Assembly (NCBI GenBank): GCA_002774415.1 | Contig: PEYL01000047.1 | Coordinates: 1-6,792 of the forward strand | Origin: Candidatus Portnoybacteria bacterium CG08_land_8_20_14_0_20_40_83 | GTDB taxonomy: Bacteria; Patescibacteriota; Minisyncoccia; Portnoybacterales; GWB1-42-6 | Direction of reading: 5' to 3' | Length of the DNA stretch: 6,792 bases | Shown here: positions 1 through 6,208 of the stretch, in pieces | Numbering within the stretch: position 1 is the stretch's first letter | Layout: each line of letters begins with the position of its first letter | The notes under the pieces: generated by a model | Database searches by the model: none | Told to the model about the DNA's origin: nothing | Seen by the model: the letters and a program-made list of their open reading frames with translations, nothing else | Position numbers and translations under genes: made by a program

Positions 1-440
1 CAAAAGCCAAATCCGTTTTTAGGGAGACAGATTTGATTCTGCCAATTTCTAATCCTTTTTATAATATTTTGGCTCAGGCAATTGAAATGGTCCATTGCGT
101 CCAAGAAGCTCAGGAGCTTTTAGAAAAAGCGAAAGACATTGATTATGAGTCTATTGAACCTCACCCGATTGAAATAAAAGAAGGAAAAGGTTTTGGAGCA
201 ATTGAAGCGCCCAGAGGCACACTTTTTTATTTTTATGAGATAGACAAAAATGGTCTGATAAAAAATGCCAATATTATTACTCCAACGGCCCAAAATTTAG
301 CGCGGCTTGAAGATGACTTAGTTGAATATCTGCCAAAATTAACAAAAAGCGGCAAGAGGCTTTGCAAAGAAGAATGTCGGGATTTGATTAAAATGCTTGT
401 GCGGGCATATGATCCGTGCCTGACTTGCGCTACGCATTAG
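1..440 (+). CDS. [NiFe] hydrogenase large (alpha) subunit, C-terminal part, 5' end outside window
   Basis: Large subunit of a cytoplasmic-type [NiFe] hydrogenase, which holds the Ni-Fe(CN)2CO site that makes or splits H2. The reading frame is open from base 3, so the gene begins upstream; an internal TTG at 33 is not a credible start. About 145 residues are visible, roughly the last third of a 420-490 residue family. Recognisable blocks are GFGAIEAPRGTL followed by a YxxD segment, ITPTAQN, and the terminal RAYDPCLTCATH, whose two cysteines and histidine belong to the Ni-binding C-terminal motif DPCxxCxxH. The EAPRG and DPCLxCATH wording fits group 3 (3b/3d-like) enzymes, the kind reported from CPR genomes; the N-terminal RxCGxC motif is not in view. 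The stop codon follows the motif histidine directly, so the usual C-terminal peptide removed by a maturation protease is absent. A HypA-like gene lies downstream, supporting a hydrogenase locus. Family confident; subgroup inferred. Confidence 0.93.
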   Translation, partial: KAKSVFRETDLILPISNPFYNILAQAIEMVHCVQEAQELLEKAKDIDYESIEPHPIEIKEGKGFGAIEAPRGTLFYFYEIDKNGLIKNANIITPTAQNLARLEDDLVEYLPKLTKSGKRLCKEECRDLIKMLVRAYDPCLTCATH

Positions 441-570
441 AAGAAATTTAAAATGTAAATATCAAAATGTAAAATTTAGGTATCATAAAATTTGCTTAAG
501 CAAATTTTATGATAATTTTAAATTTTTGAATTATCATTTTTCATTTTGATTTTTGCATTTTGCATTTTTA
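441..570. repeat. AT-rich palindromic intergenic repeat
   Basis: The stretch is almost pure A/T and built from reused words such as 'aaaatgtaaa' and 'tcaaaatg' on the left and 'cattttgatttttgcatttt' on the right. At its centre is a perfect 34-base palindrome (481-514) around 'gcttaagc'. The outer arms are imperfectly complementary, so the whole block can fold as one long hairpin. It fills the gap between the hydrogenase and HypA-like genes and runs to within three bases of the HypA-like start codon, leaving no room for a separate ribosome-binding site. The same words recur in the insertion inside 16S helix h6 (5281-5385), so I treat it as one member of a repeat family. Whether it also acts as terminator or promoter cannot be told from sequence. 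Confidence 0.8.
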
Positions 571-572
571 TC

Positions 573-809
573 ATGCATGATTTTCATCTTGCTAATGAAA
601 TAGTTAAAATTGCCAGAGAGGAAGCCCAGAAAAACGGGCTTTTAAAAATTGATAAAATTACGATAGAACTGGGTGACATTATTGAACATGGCGAAAGCAT
701 CAGCCCGGAGAATTTGGAATATAACATAAATTTGCTGATGCCTTGTCAGGTGCAAGTAAAGTCGATCAAGGGAAATACCTGGAAATTAGTTAGCATCGAG
801 GGAGAATAA
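573..809 (+). CDS. HypA/HybF-like nickel chaperone lacking the zinc-ribbon
   Basis: Small protein of 78 residues resembling HypA, which delivers nickel to [NiFe] hydrogenase large subunits during maturation. I chose the ATG at 573 rather than the in-frame ATG at 546 because it gives the family N-terminus Met-His-Asp-x-x-Leu-Ala (HypA normally starts MHE, with Met1/His2 binding Ni) and because 546 lies inside the AT-rich repeat. The first helix and strand follow the family (LANEIVKIAREEA, then IDKITIELGDI, then SPENLEYNINLL), and the end 'KLVSIEGE' resembles the HypA C-terminal strand. What is missing is the approximately 30-residue insertion with two CxxC pairs that binds structural zinc; only one cysteine (C58) remains, and normal HypA is about 113 residues. 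No Shine-Dalgarno is visible. The neighbouring hydrogenase subunit supports the assignment. It could instead be a divergent paralogue with another role. Confidence 0.72.
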   Translation: MHDFHLANEIVKIAREEAQKNGLLKIDKITIELGDIIEHGESISPENLEYNINLLMPCQVQVKSIKGNTWKLVSIEGE

Positions 810-819
810 ATTTTTATTC

Positions 820-1839
820 ATGAGGATAGCTTCCGTTAGAAGATACGCGGCGAATTTAATAGATAAAAATTTTGGCAGTTCTTTGAGTCGACCTGCTTAT
901 ATAGATTTAATAATCACCAAAAAATGTAATTTCCGATGCGGCCATTGCGATACCTGGAAAAGTAACAATATATACCAAATGCCGCCGGAACGCTGGTTCG
1001 GACTTCTGGCGCAGATATCGCAGGCCTGGCCAGAGGCGGTGGTTGAGATAAGCGGTGGCGAGCCGCTGATAGAAAAATATCTGTCATTGAAAATCGCCAA
1101 TCTAGGCAGCCGGCTCGCTCTGGCTATGTCCCTTAACACTAATGGGGCCCTGATTAATGAGCAGACGGCGGCAGATATTTCACGCTCCGGTTTTGCAAGT
1201 GTTAAAGTTTCTTTATACAGTCTTGATGAAAGTATCCATGATAAATTAAGAGGAGTTTCGGGCGCCGGCGCCAAAGCGAAAAAGGCCCTTAGGCATTTGA
1301 AAGATAAAAACAGAAAAAACGAAATAAAAATCGAGGTCGGCTTGCTTTTAACGGGTCTAAATATTGAGGGTATCAGCGATCTGGTCCTCTATTGCCAGGA
1401 AAATAATTTTAATTTAATAATTCAGCCGCTTGATTTTAATATTGAGCGTTTCTATCGGGAGAATTGGCATTCCAGTTCGGAGCTTTGGCCGACAAAGGAA
1501 CAAGTTGAAAAATATTTGAAGCCAATAATAAAAAACAAACCCCCAGTCATAAAAAATCCATCTTTTCATCTTAAACTTATTTATCGGTATTATCTTGACG
1601 GAAATTCTTTGGGAAGAAGGCCATGTTTGGCACCGTATAATAATTTAATTATTGAGCCAAACGGAGACGTCAAGCTTTGTTTTCGAAGTCAGCCAATCGG
1701 CAATATCGGAGAAAACAACATCCAAGGAATTTGGCAAGGTAAAAAGGCGAAAGAGGAGCGTCAACGCTTGAGATTCTGTCAAAAAAGCTGTAAAATAATA
1801 GGGTGCAACATGAGAAAACAACTAAAAGATTTGTTATGA
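820..1839 (+). CDS. Radical SAM enzyme with SPASM/twitch-like C-terminal domain
   Basis: Radical S-adenosylmethionine protein of 339 residues, substrate unknown. The N-terminal core has the [4Fe-4S] motif CNFRCGHC (C36, C40, C43 spaced CxxxCxxC) and the SAM-binding SGGEP (78-82), followed by segments typical of the TIM-barrel core (SLNTNGAL, VKVSLYSLDE). The C-terminal part carries C269xxP, then 'IIEPNGDVKLC' ending at C287, 'IGNIGE' and 'IWQG', then C320, C324 and C329. This resembles a SPASM or shortened twitch domain binding auxiliary Fe-S clusters, as in PqqE- or MoaA-related maturases, with fewer cysteines than a full seven-cysteine SPASM. It starts 10 bases after the HypA-like stop and overlaps the reductase gene by ATGA, so the three are probably one transcript with translational coupling. 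The context suggests cofactor or peptide maturation linked to hydrogenase or thiol chemistry, which is inference only. Confidence 0.88.
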   Translation: MRIASVRRYAANLIDKNFGSSLSRPAYIDLIITKKCNFRCGHCDTWKSNNIYQMPPERWFGLLAQISQAWPEAVVEISGGEPLIEKYLSLKIANLGSRLALAMSLNTNGALINEQTAADISRSGFASVKVSLYSLDESIHDKLRGVSGAGAKAKKALRHLKDKNRKNEIKIEVGLLLTGLNIEGISDLVLYCQENNFNLIIQPLDFNIERFYRENWHSSSELWPTKEQVEKYLKPIIKNKPPVIKNPSFHLKLIYRYYLDGNSLGRRPCLAPYNNLIIEPNGDVKLCFRSQPIGNIGENNIQGIWQGKKAKEERQRLRFCQKSCKIIGCNMRKQLKDLL

Positions 1840-2804
1840 TTTACGATCTAATTATTATTGGCGGCGGACCGGCTGCCATAAGCGCTGCAATTTTTGCGGC
1901 TAGAAAACAATTAAAAACTTTGCTTTTAACCAGAGAATTTGGTGGTCAATTGATGGAAGGTTATAAGATAGAAAATTATCTAGGATATTGGGCTATTTCC
2001 GGAGTAGAATTAGTTCAAAAATTTGTTGAACATCTAAAAAGATTTGATAAAAAAGCAAGCCAGGGCGATTTTGATTTGGAAATCAAAGAAGGGGAAACTG
2101 TACTCAGCATAAGATTAAAACAAAATGAGGGAGACGAGAGAGAATCTAAAAATTTTGACGCCCAATCAAATAAAGAAAATTATCAAGGTAAAGCCATTAT
2201 TATCGCTACCGGTAAGTCGGAAAGAAAATTGGAAATTCCCGGAGCCAAAGAGTTTGAAGGCAAAGGGATTTCTTATTGCGCAACTTGTGATGCCCCTATT
2301 TTCCGTGATAAAATAGTGGCAGTTATCGGAGCGGGAGACGCCGGGCAGGATACTGTCTGGCAATTGACCAAATATGCTTCAAAAATCTATCTTTTGAATC
2401 GTTACGATGAGTTGCGTGGTGATGATAAAGAACTGCGAGAAAGGCTGAAAAAAGATAAAAAAGTTGAAATATTAAATGAAGTTGAGATAATTGAGATTTC
2501 GGGCGAAAAATTTGTTAATGGACTAGTTTATAGAAGCTTCAGGACAAAAGAGGAGCGCAAAATAAATGTCAATGGAATTTTTGTAGAAATCGGTTCAACG
2601 CCCGCATCTATGTTTTTAGAAGGATTATTAAGATGCAACGATAAAGGAGAAATTATAATTAATCATGATAGCTGCGTGACGTCGGTTCCGGGCATTTTTG
2701 CGGCCGGAGATGTGACCGATGCATTGGGAAAACAGATTATAATTGCCGCGGGCATGGGAGCCAAAGCGGCGCTGGGCGCGTATAATTATTTAAAAAATCA
2801 ATAA
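1836..2804 (+). CDS. trxB: Thioredoxin reductase-like FAD pyridine-nucleotide disulfide oxidoreductase
   Basis: Protein of 322 residues in the low-molecular-weight thioredoxin reductase family, which passes electrons from a reduced nucleotide through FAD and a CxxC pair to a thioredoxin or glutaredoxin. Seen: FAD-binding IIIGGGPAAIS (6-16), ATGKSERK (124-131), redox-active CATC (148-151) followed by DA instead of the usual DG, nucleotide-binding GAGDAG (165-170), and the C-terminal FAD motif GIFAAGDV (286-293). The HRRxxxR motif that grips the NADPH 2'-phosphate is replaced by NRYDELR (188-194), so NADPH may not be the donor; NADH is an inference. Start ATG 1836 overlaps the radical SAM stop (ATGA); the in-frame GTG at 1803 would add 11 residues ahead of the normal family start and is rejected. 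The glutaredoxin gene 155 bases downstream is a plausible partner. Confidence 0.9.
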   Translation: MIYDLIIIGGGPAAISAAIFAARKQLKTLLLTREFGGQLMEGYKIENYLGYWAISGVELVQKFVEHLKRFDKKASQGDFDLEIKEGETVLSIRLKQNEGDERESKNFDAQSNKENYQGKAIIIATGKSERKLEIPGAKEFEGKGISYCATCDAPIFRDKIVAVIGAGDAGQDTVWQLTKYASKIYLLNRYDELRGDDKELRERLKKDKKVEILNEVEIIEISGEKFVNGLVYRSFRTKEERKINVNGIFVEIGSTPASMFLEGLLRCNDKGEIIINHDSCVTSVPGIFAAGDVTDALGKQIIIAAGMGAKAALGAYNYLKNQ

Positions 2805-2940
2805 CAGCGACCCGAATGATCCGAATCTCCATCCGAATGCTCCGAATGGCATCAAAATGGCGCAAAGTCCCGCTCGGCGGGACATTATCTGAATGCGCCC
2901 ATCCGAATGTCTGATTCGGATAATTCGGATATCATTCGTA
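2805..2940. repeat. CCGAATG-type inverted-repeat element
   Basis: This element begins immediately after the trxB stop with 'cagcgac' and contains many direct and inverted copies of ATCCGAAT/CCGAATG. The arms nest: 2813-2826 pairs with 2923-2938 apart from two extra bases, 'ggcgca' (2859-2864) pairs with 'tgcgcc' (2894-2899), and the tip is a GC-rich hairpin 'gtcccgc'-tcg-'gcgggac' (2867-2883). A further hairpin, atccgaat/attcggat, lies at 2901-2921. It could work as a transcription stop or mRNA stabiliser, but no U-run follows. It shares the 'agcgac' left edge and CGGAT-like wording with the elements at 3194-3284 and 4870-4910. Confidence 0.8.
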
Positions 2941-2959
2941 GATTAGGATTTTTAATGAA

Positions 2960-3193
2960 ATGGTTAAGGTTTATTCCACTCCAACTTGCCCTTATTGTCA
3001 TACGCTTAAAGCTTTTTTGAAAGAAAAAGGCGTTGAATTTCAAGATATTGATGTTTCTCAAGACGAAAAAGCTCTGAATGAAATGATTGATAAATCAGGC
3101 CAGATGGGCGTGCCGGTTTCAGATATTGACGGGCAAATTGTTATTGGCTTTGACAGAGAAAAAATTTGTCAGTTACTGAAAATAGAGTGTTAA
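2960..3193 (+). CDS. YruB/NrdH-type glutaredoxin-like protein
   Basis: Single-domain redoxin of 77 residues. Visible features are the N-terminal strand KVYSTPT, the redox motif CPYC (C10, C13), the cis-proline loop GQMGVPV (P52), and a closing IVIGFDREKI, the pattern of the YruB family of glutaredoxin-like proteins. Such proteins reduce disulfides, some serving ribonucleotide reductase, and may be recharged by a thioredoxin reductase rather than glutathione; the trxB-like gene just upstream fits this. A third cysteine is the last residue (C77). The start ATG at 2960 gives the standard family N-terminus; another ATG five bases earlier is out of frame. Only a weak 'agga' (2945-2948) precedes it. 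The gene is separated from both neighbours by hairpin repeats, so it may or may not share their transcript. Confidence 0.92.
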   Translation: MVKVYSTPTCPYCHTLKAFLKEKGVEFQDIDVSQDEKALNEMIDKSGQMGVPVSDIDGQIVIGFDREKICQLLKIEC

Positions 3194-3284
3194 CAGCGAC
3201 ACGGATTACCCTGATTTTACACACGGATGACCCGGATCAATTTATCCGGATAATCCGGGTGCAGTCCGGATATCGGGGTCGCTT
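3194..3284. repeat. CGGAT-type inverted-repeat element with AGCGAC/GTCGCT ends
   Basis: The element fills the gap between the glutaredoxin stop and the GAPDH start. It is bounded by complementary ends 'agcgac' (3195-3200) and 'gtcgct' (3278-3283) and contains repeated CGGAT/ATCCG words; 'cccggat' near 3231-3237 can pair with 'atccggg' at 3254-3260. Its left edge, 'taacagcgac', is identical to that of the element at 2805. The right edge lies seven bases before the GAPDH ATG, so it also replaces any Shine-Dalgarno region. Confidence 0.78.
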
Positions 3285-3290
3285 TCAAAA

Positions 3291-4301
3291 ATGACAAAAA
3301 TAGCTATAAATGGATTTGGGAGAATAGGGCGTCCAACATTTAAACGAATTTTAAGCCATCATCAAGGGTTGGAAGTTGTTGCAATTAATGATTTAACCGA
3401 TGCGCCGACTTTGGCGCATTTGCTAAAATATGATTCTATTTACGGGATGTATGATAAAACCGTCAAGGGTAAAGATGGTGAATTGGATGTTGGCGGACAA
3501 AAAATAAAAATTTTGGCCGAAAAAGATCCGGGTAAATTGCCTTGGAAGGATATGGGTATTGATATTGTGCTTGAATGCTCCGGAGTTTTTACCGAATATA
3601 AGGAAGCCAAAAAACATACTGAAGCAGGTGCCAAAAAAGTGATAATTTCTGCGCCGACCAAAAGCAGAGAGATTCCGACTTTCGTTTTAGGAGTCAACGA
3701 AGAGAAGTATGATTCCGAAAAAAATAATATTATTTCAATGGCTTCCTGCACCACAAATTGTCTGGCGCCGGTGGTTAAAGTTTTGCACGATAAATTTAAA
3801 ATTGTGTACGGCTTTATGACGACAGCGCATAGCTACACAAACGACCAGCGCCTGCTTGATTTGCCGCACAAAGATTTGCGTCGGGCAAGAGCGGCGGCAC
3901 TTTCAATTATTCCGACAACTACGGGCGCGGTAATTGCCGTCACAAAAACAATTCCGGAACTTGAGGGAAAATTAGACGGAATTTCGCTTCGCGTGCCGAC
4001 GCCGGTCGTCTCAATTACTGATTTTGTCTGTGTTGTCAAAACTCCGACATCGGTCGAAGAAATCAATATGGAATTTAAAAAGGTTTCGCAGACAAAAAAA
4101 CTTGACGGAATTTTGGGCATTGAAGACGCACCCCTGGTTTCGATAGATTATAAAGGCAATACTTATTCTTCAATCGTTGACGCAAATTATACAATGGTAA
4201 TGGACGAAACTTTGGTTAAGGTCTTGGCCTGGTATGATAATGAATGGGGATACGCCTGCCGTTTGGCAGAAATGACAGACTATATCGGAAAATTGCTGTA
4301 A
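3291..4301 (+). CDS. gap: Glyceraldehyde-3-phosphate dehydrogenase, type I, NAD-type
   Basis: Full-length 336-residue GAPDH, cytoplasmic, converting glyceraldehyde-3-phosphate, NAD+ and phosphate to 1,3-bisphosphoglycerate in glycolysis. Seen: Rossmann motif INGFGRIGR (6-14), acidic residue D34 after the second strand (NAD preference), catalytic ASCTTN with C153, H180 in TTAHSYT, the S-loop segment LDLPHKDLRRARAAA (L191-P192, again typical of NAD-specific enzymes), TGAVIAV, LRVPTPVVS and the C-terminal WYDNEWGYACRLAEM. Start ATG 3291 gives the standard N-terminus; no Shine-Dalgarno is present, only the right edge of a repeat. The gene is intact, but a short relic of a second GAPDH C-terminus follows six bases after the stop. 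Confidence 0.98.
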   Translation: MTKIAINGFGRIGRPTFKRILSHHQGLEVVAINDLTDAPTLAHLLKYDSIYGMYDKTVKGKDGELDVGGQKIKILAEKDPGKLPWKDMGIDIVLECSGVFTEYKEAKKHTEAGAKKVIISAPTKSREIPTFVLGVNEEKYDSEKNNIISMASCTTNCLAPVVKVLHDKFKIVYGFMTTAHSYTNDQRLLDLPHKDLRRARAAALSIIPTTTGAVIAVTKTIPELEGKLDGISLRVPTPVVSITDFVCVVKTPTSVEEINMEFKKVSQTKKLDGILGIEDAPLVSIDYKGNTYSSIVDANYTMVMDETLVKVLAWYDNEWGYACRLAEMTDYIGKLL

Positions 4302-4307
4302 AATAAT

Positions 4308-4352
4308 TATGCGTACAAGTTGGCGGAGATGGCAGAGTATGTTTTGAAATAA
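4308..4352 (+). pseudogene. Relic of a second GAPDH gene, last 14 codons plus stop
   Basis: Read from 4308 the sequence gives YAYKLAEMAEYVLK and then TAA, which aligns with YACRLAEMTDYI at the end of the intact GAPDH just upstream. Seven of the first twelve positions are identical and most others are conservative (R/K, D/E, I/V). Most matched codons differ at the third base (gca/gcg, gaa/gag), so this is not a fresh tandem copy but the tail of a diverged GAPDH that was once under selection. It has no start of its own and is too short to be a gene. The likeliest origin is recombination that swapped in the present gap and left the old 3' end. Confidence 0.72.
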
Positions 4353-4381
4353 ATTTTATTTATTGATTTTTTTATATTTTT

Positions 4382-4603
4382 ATGGATTTTAAAAATAAAT
4401 GGAATAGTTGGATTTGGAGAGCGCTTATATTAATTAGTTTGGTATTTTGTATTATTTTAGGCATCTTAGGTTTAGTTGCGCCAGGATTTGAAGGCCACCG
4501 AACCGGCCCATTAATAGTTTTGATCATAGGGGTGCTTACCGGTATAATTTATATTAAAATATATATACGGAATCGGGGCATGCCTAATAGATTTTTAGAG
4601 TAA
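4382..4603 (+). CDS. Small two-helix membrane protein, function unknown
   Basis: Predicted 73-residue protein that I do not recognise. It has a short polar N-terminus (MDFKNKWNSW), a hydrophobic segment at about residues 13-34 rich in Ile/Leu/Val, a short polar loop (PGFEGHRTG, about 34-42), a second hydrophobic segment at about 43-60, and a basic tail (YIRNRGMPNR). By the positive-inside rule both ends probably face the cytoplasm. There is no signal-peptide cleavage site and no known motif. No Shine-Dalgarno precedes the ATG, which lies after a T-rich run, as is common in this window. The hydrophobic pattern and family-like start support a real gene, but homology is unknown. Confidence 0.62.
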   Translation: MDFKNKWNSWIWRALILISLVFCIILGILGLVAPGFEGHRTGPLIVLIIGVLTGIIYIKIYIRNRGMPNRFLE

Positions 4604-4687
4604 GATTGATATGGTGATATCACTCGGATGACGCAGATAAAAAAACTCACCTGCTTTTCTCTTAAAAGGTGATGAGTCGCAACACCC
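4604..4687. other. Intergenic segment with two hairpins
   Basis: No gene is seen here. Two possible hairpins follow the membrane-protein stop: tgatat/atatca around a GGTG loop (4607-4622), and actcacct (4645-4652) with aggtgatgagt (4667-4677), the latter with a three-base bulge. Neither has a clear U-run after it, so termination is uncertain. 'actcggatgacgcagat' (4622-4638) is a degenerate version of the CGGATGACACGG wording of the nearby repeats. Confidence 0.45.
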
Positions 4688-4715
4688 TTGACAACCGTTA
4701 AAATAAGAGTAAAAT
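4688..4715 (+). promoter_or_regulatory. Sigma70-type promoter, TTGACA-N16-TAAAAT
   Basis: A perfect -35 hexamer TTGACA (4688-4693) is followed after 16 bases by TAAAAT (4710-4715), one mismatch from TATAAT. Transcription would start near 4722, directly before the hairpin-rich segment described as a candidate RNA. This is the best promoter match in the rRNA upstream region, so it may serve that RNA, the rRNA operon, or both. Confidence 0.6.
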
Positions 4716-4721
4716 AGATAG

Positions 4722-4862
4722 TGCATAGAGGGACTTTGGTCCCGGAAAGGAAAATATGCCTGTGTAAAAGAACCCAAAAATTAGATAGTTTTTAGGCAAA
4801 AATACAACTTGAGGGGTTCTTAATTAAAAACTATTAAGAGGTCTGACTAGTTGTATTTTTTA
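4722..4862 (+). ncRNA. Candidate structured small RNA or rRNA-leader attenuator
   Basis: From the predicted start the RNA can form gcata/tatgc around a gggac-tttg-gtccc hairpin. Three complementary pairs then follow in interleaved order: aagaaccc (4768-4775) with gggttctt (4814-4821), atagttttta (4785-4794) with taaaaactat (4825-4834), and aaaaatacaact (4798-4809) with agttgtattttt (4849-4860). Because the order is A-B-C-A'-B'-C', they cannot all form as simple hairpins; they imply pseudoknots or mutually exclusive folds. A further exclusive pairing is tgcct (4757-4761 region) with aggca (4794-4798). The last pair ends in a U-run. No coding potential is seen. It does not match tmRNA, RNase P or SRP RNA signatures that I know. 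Confidence 0.4.
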
Positions 4863-4866
4863 TTTT
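4798..4866 (+). terminator. Possible intrinsic terminator
   Basis: A twelve-base stem, aaaaatacaact with agttgtattttt, runs into 'tattttg', giving a U-rich tail. The stem is AT-rich and its loop is 39 bases, itself holding the small hairpin cttaat/attaag (4819-4838), so it is weaker than a textbook terminator. It would end the transcript starting at about 4722. Confidence 0.4.
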
Positions 4867-4869
4867 GTA

Positions 4870-4910
4870 AGCGACACTGATACACGGATTGCACGCGGAT
4901 GACACGGATG
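4870..4910. repeat. CGGAT-type short repeat
   Basis: The segment starts with 'agcgac' and continues with near-tandem copies of CACGGATT, CGCGGATG and CACGGATG. It has the same left edge and wording as the element at 3194-3284 but lacks a nearby right arm; the nearest 'gtcgct' is at 5090-5095, about 180 bases on. Confidence 0.7.
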
Positions 4911-5099
4911 AAGGGATAGAACTTTGAAAATTTAATAGGTAAGGTAAATTAAACCAGTTTAATTTTGAGTTAGTAAAGATTAGGGGGAGATTTTTAAAAT
5001 CCACCCCACCCCTCCTTTTTTTAAGGAGGGAGCAGAAATAATCTTTTTAAGTTGTCTCGAAAAAACTTGTTGGATTCTAGAGGTGTTGAGTCGCTTTAC
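4911..5099. other. Gene-free rRNA upstream region with hairpins
   Basis: No protein or tRNA gene is seen. There is a hairpin aaattaaac/gtttaattt with almost no loop (4946-4965) and another, ccctcctt/aaggaggg, around a T5 loop (5010-5030). Possible promoter hexamers are weak: TTGAAA (4924-4929) with TAAATT at only 15 bases spacing, and TTGTCT (5051-5056 area) without a fair -10. No boxA-like antitermination site was recognised. Confidence 0.5.
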
Positions 5100-5168
5100 T
5101 GCCTGAATGTGGTCGCCCTGCTTAGCGGGGCAAGACCGCGCTCAGCGCGGTCGAAGATCGATTCAGCA
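5100..5168 (+). promoter_or_regulatory. Structured pre-16S leader with tandem alternative hairpins
   Basis: Two GC-rich hairpins lie side by side: gccctg-cttag-cggggc (5115-5131) and gaccgcg-ctcag-cgcggtc (5134-5152). 'ggtc' at 5111-5114 can extend the first hairpin by pairing with 'gacc' 5134-5137, but those bases are also the foot of the second, so the two compete. An outer helix tgcctgaat (5100-5108) with attcagca (5161-5168) can close the whole domain. Lying 18 bases before the mature 16S 5' end, it is probably a processing or folding leader. Confidence 0.5.
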
Positions 5169-5185
5169 ATTTTAGTTCTAACATT

Positions 5186-6093
<908 letters not shown>

Positions 6094-6099
6094 TAGTGT

Positions 6100-6208
6100 C
6101 ATTGCTTCGCAATGGAATTTCTAAATCTTAATTTCTAATTTCTAAATAAATCTCAAATTTGTTTAGGATTTAGGGTTTTGAATTTAAGATTTCCACTGCG
6201 AAGTGATG
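6100..6208 (+). repeat. Long AT-rich hairpin inserted in the intron P1 loop
   Basis: The segment 6100-6119 is complementary, with wobbles and one or two mismatches, to 6189-6208, and each arm also holds its own small hairpin (cattgc-ttc-gcaatg; cact-gcga-agtg). Between them lie about 70 bases of AT-rich sequence using the words 'tttctaa' and 'aaat', where aaatcttaa (6123-6131) can pair with ttaagattt (6184-6192). A normal P1 loop is short; here about 135 bases separate the splice site from the guide sequence. A further hairpin, ccgcca/tggcgg (6211-6226), precedes the guide. Confidence 0.65.

Noticed and set aside
33..440. TTG at 33 as the start of a short 135-aa protein
   Set aside because: The frame is open to the window edge and the protein is clearly the C-terminal part of a hydrogenase large subunit, so the gene starts upstream.
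546..572. ATG at 546 as the start of the HypA-like protein
   Set aside because: It would add nine hydrophobic residues encoded by the AT-rich repeat, whereas ATG 573 gives the family's functional Met-His N-terminus.
1803..1835. GTG at 1803 as the start of the thioredoxin reductase
   Set aside because: The extra 11 residues are polar and unlike the family; ATG 1836 gives the standard start and a classic ATGA overlap.
2805..3284. CRISPR-like array
   Set aside because: The repeated words are very short, irregularly spaced and palindromic, without uniform repeat-spacer units.
4722..4862. tmRNA, SRP RNA or RNase P RNA
   Set aside because: No tag-peptide frame or tRNA-like ends, no GGAAGGAAGCAGC-type SRP loop, and no RNase P conserved blocks; 'ggtcccggaaagg' resembles the SRP loop only superficially.
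5010..5030. CCTCCTTT hairpin resembling the anti-Shine-Dalgarno tail of 16S
   Set aside because: The similarity covers only a few pyrimidine-rich bases, there is no other 16S 3'-end sequence around it, and a low-complexity repeat explains it as well.
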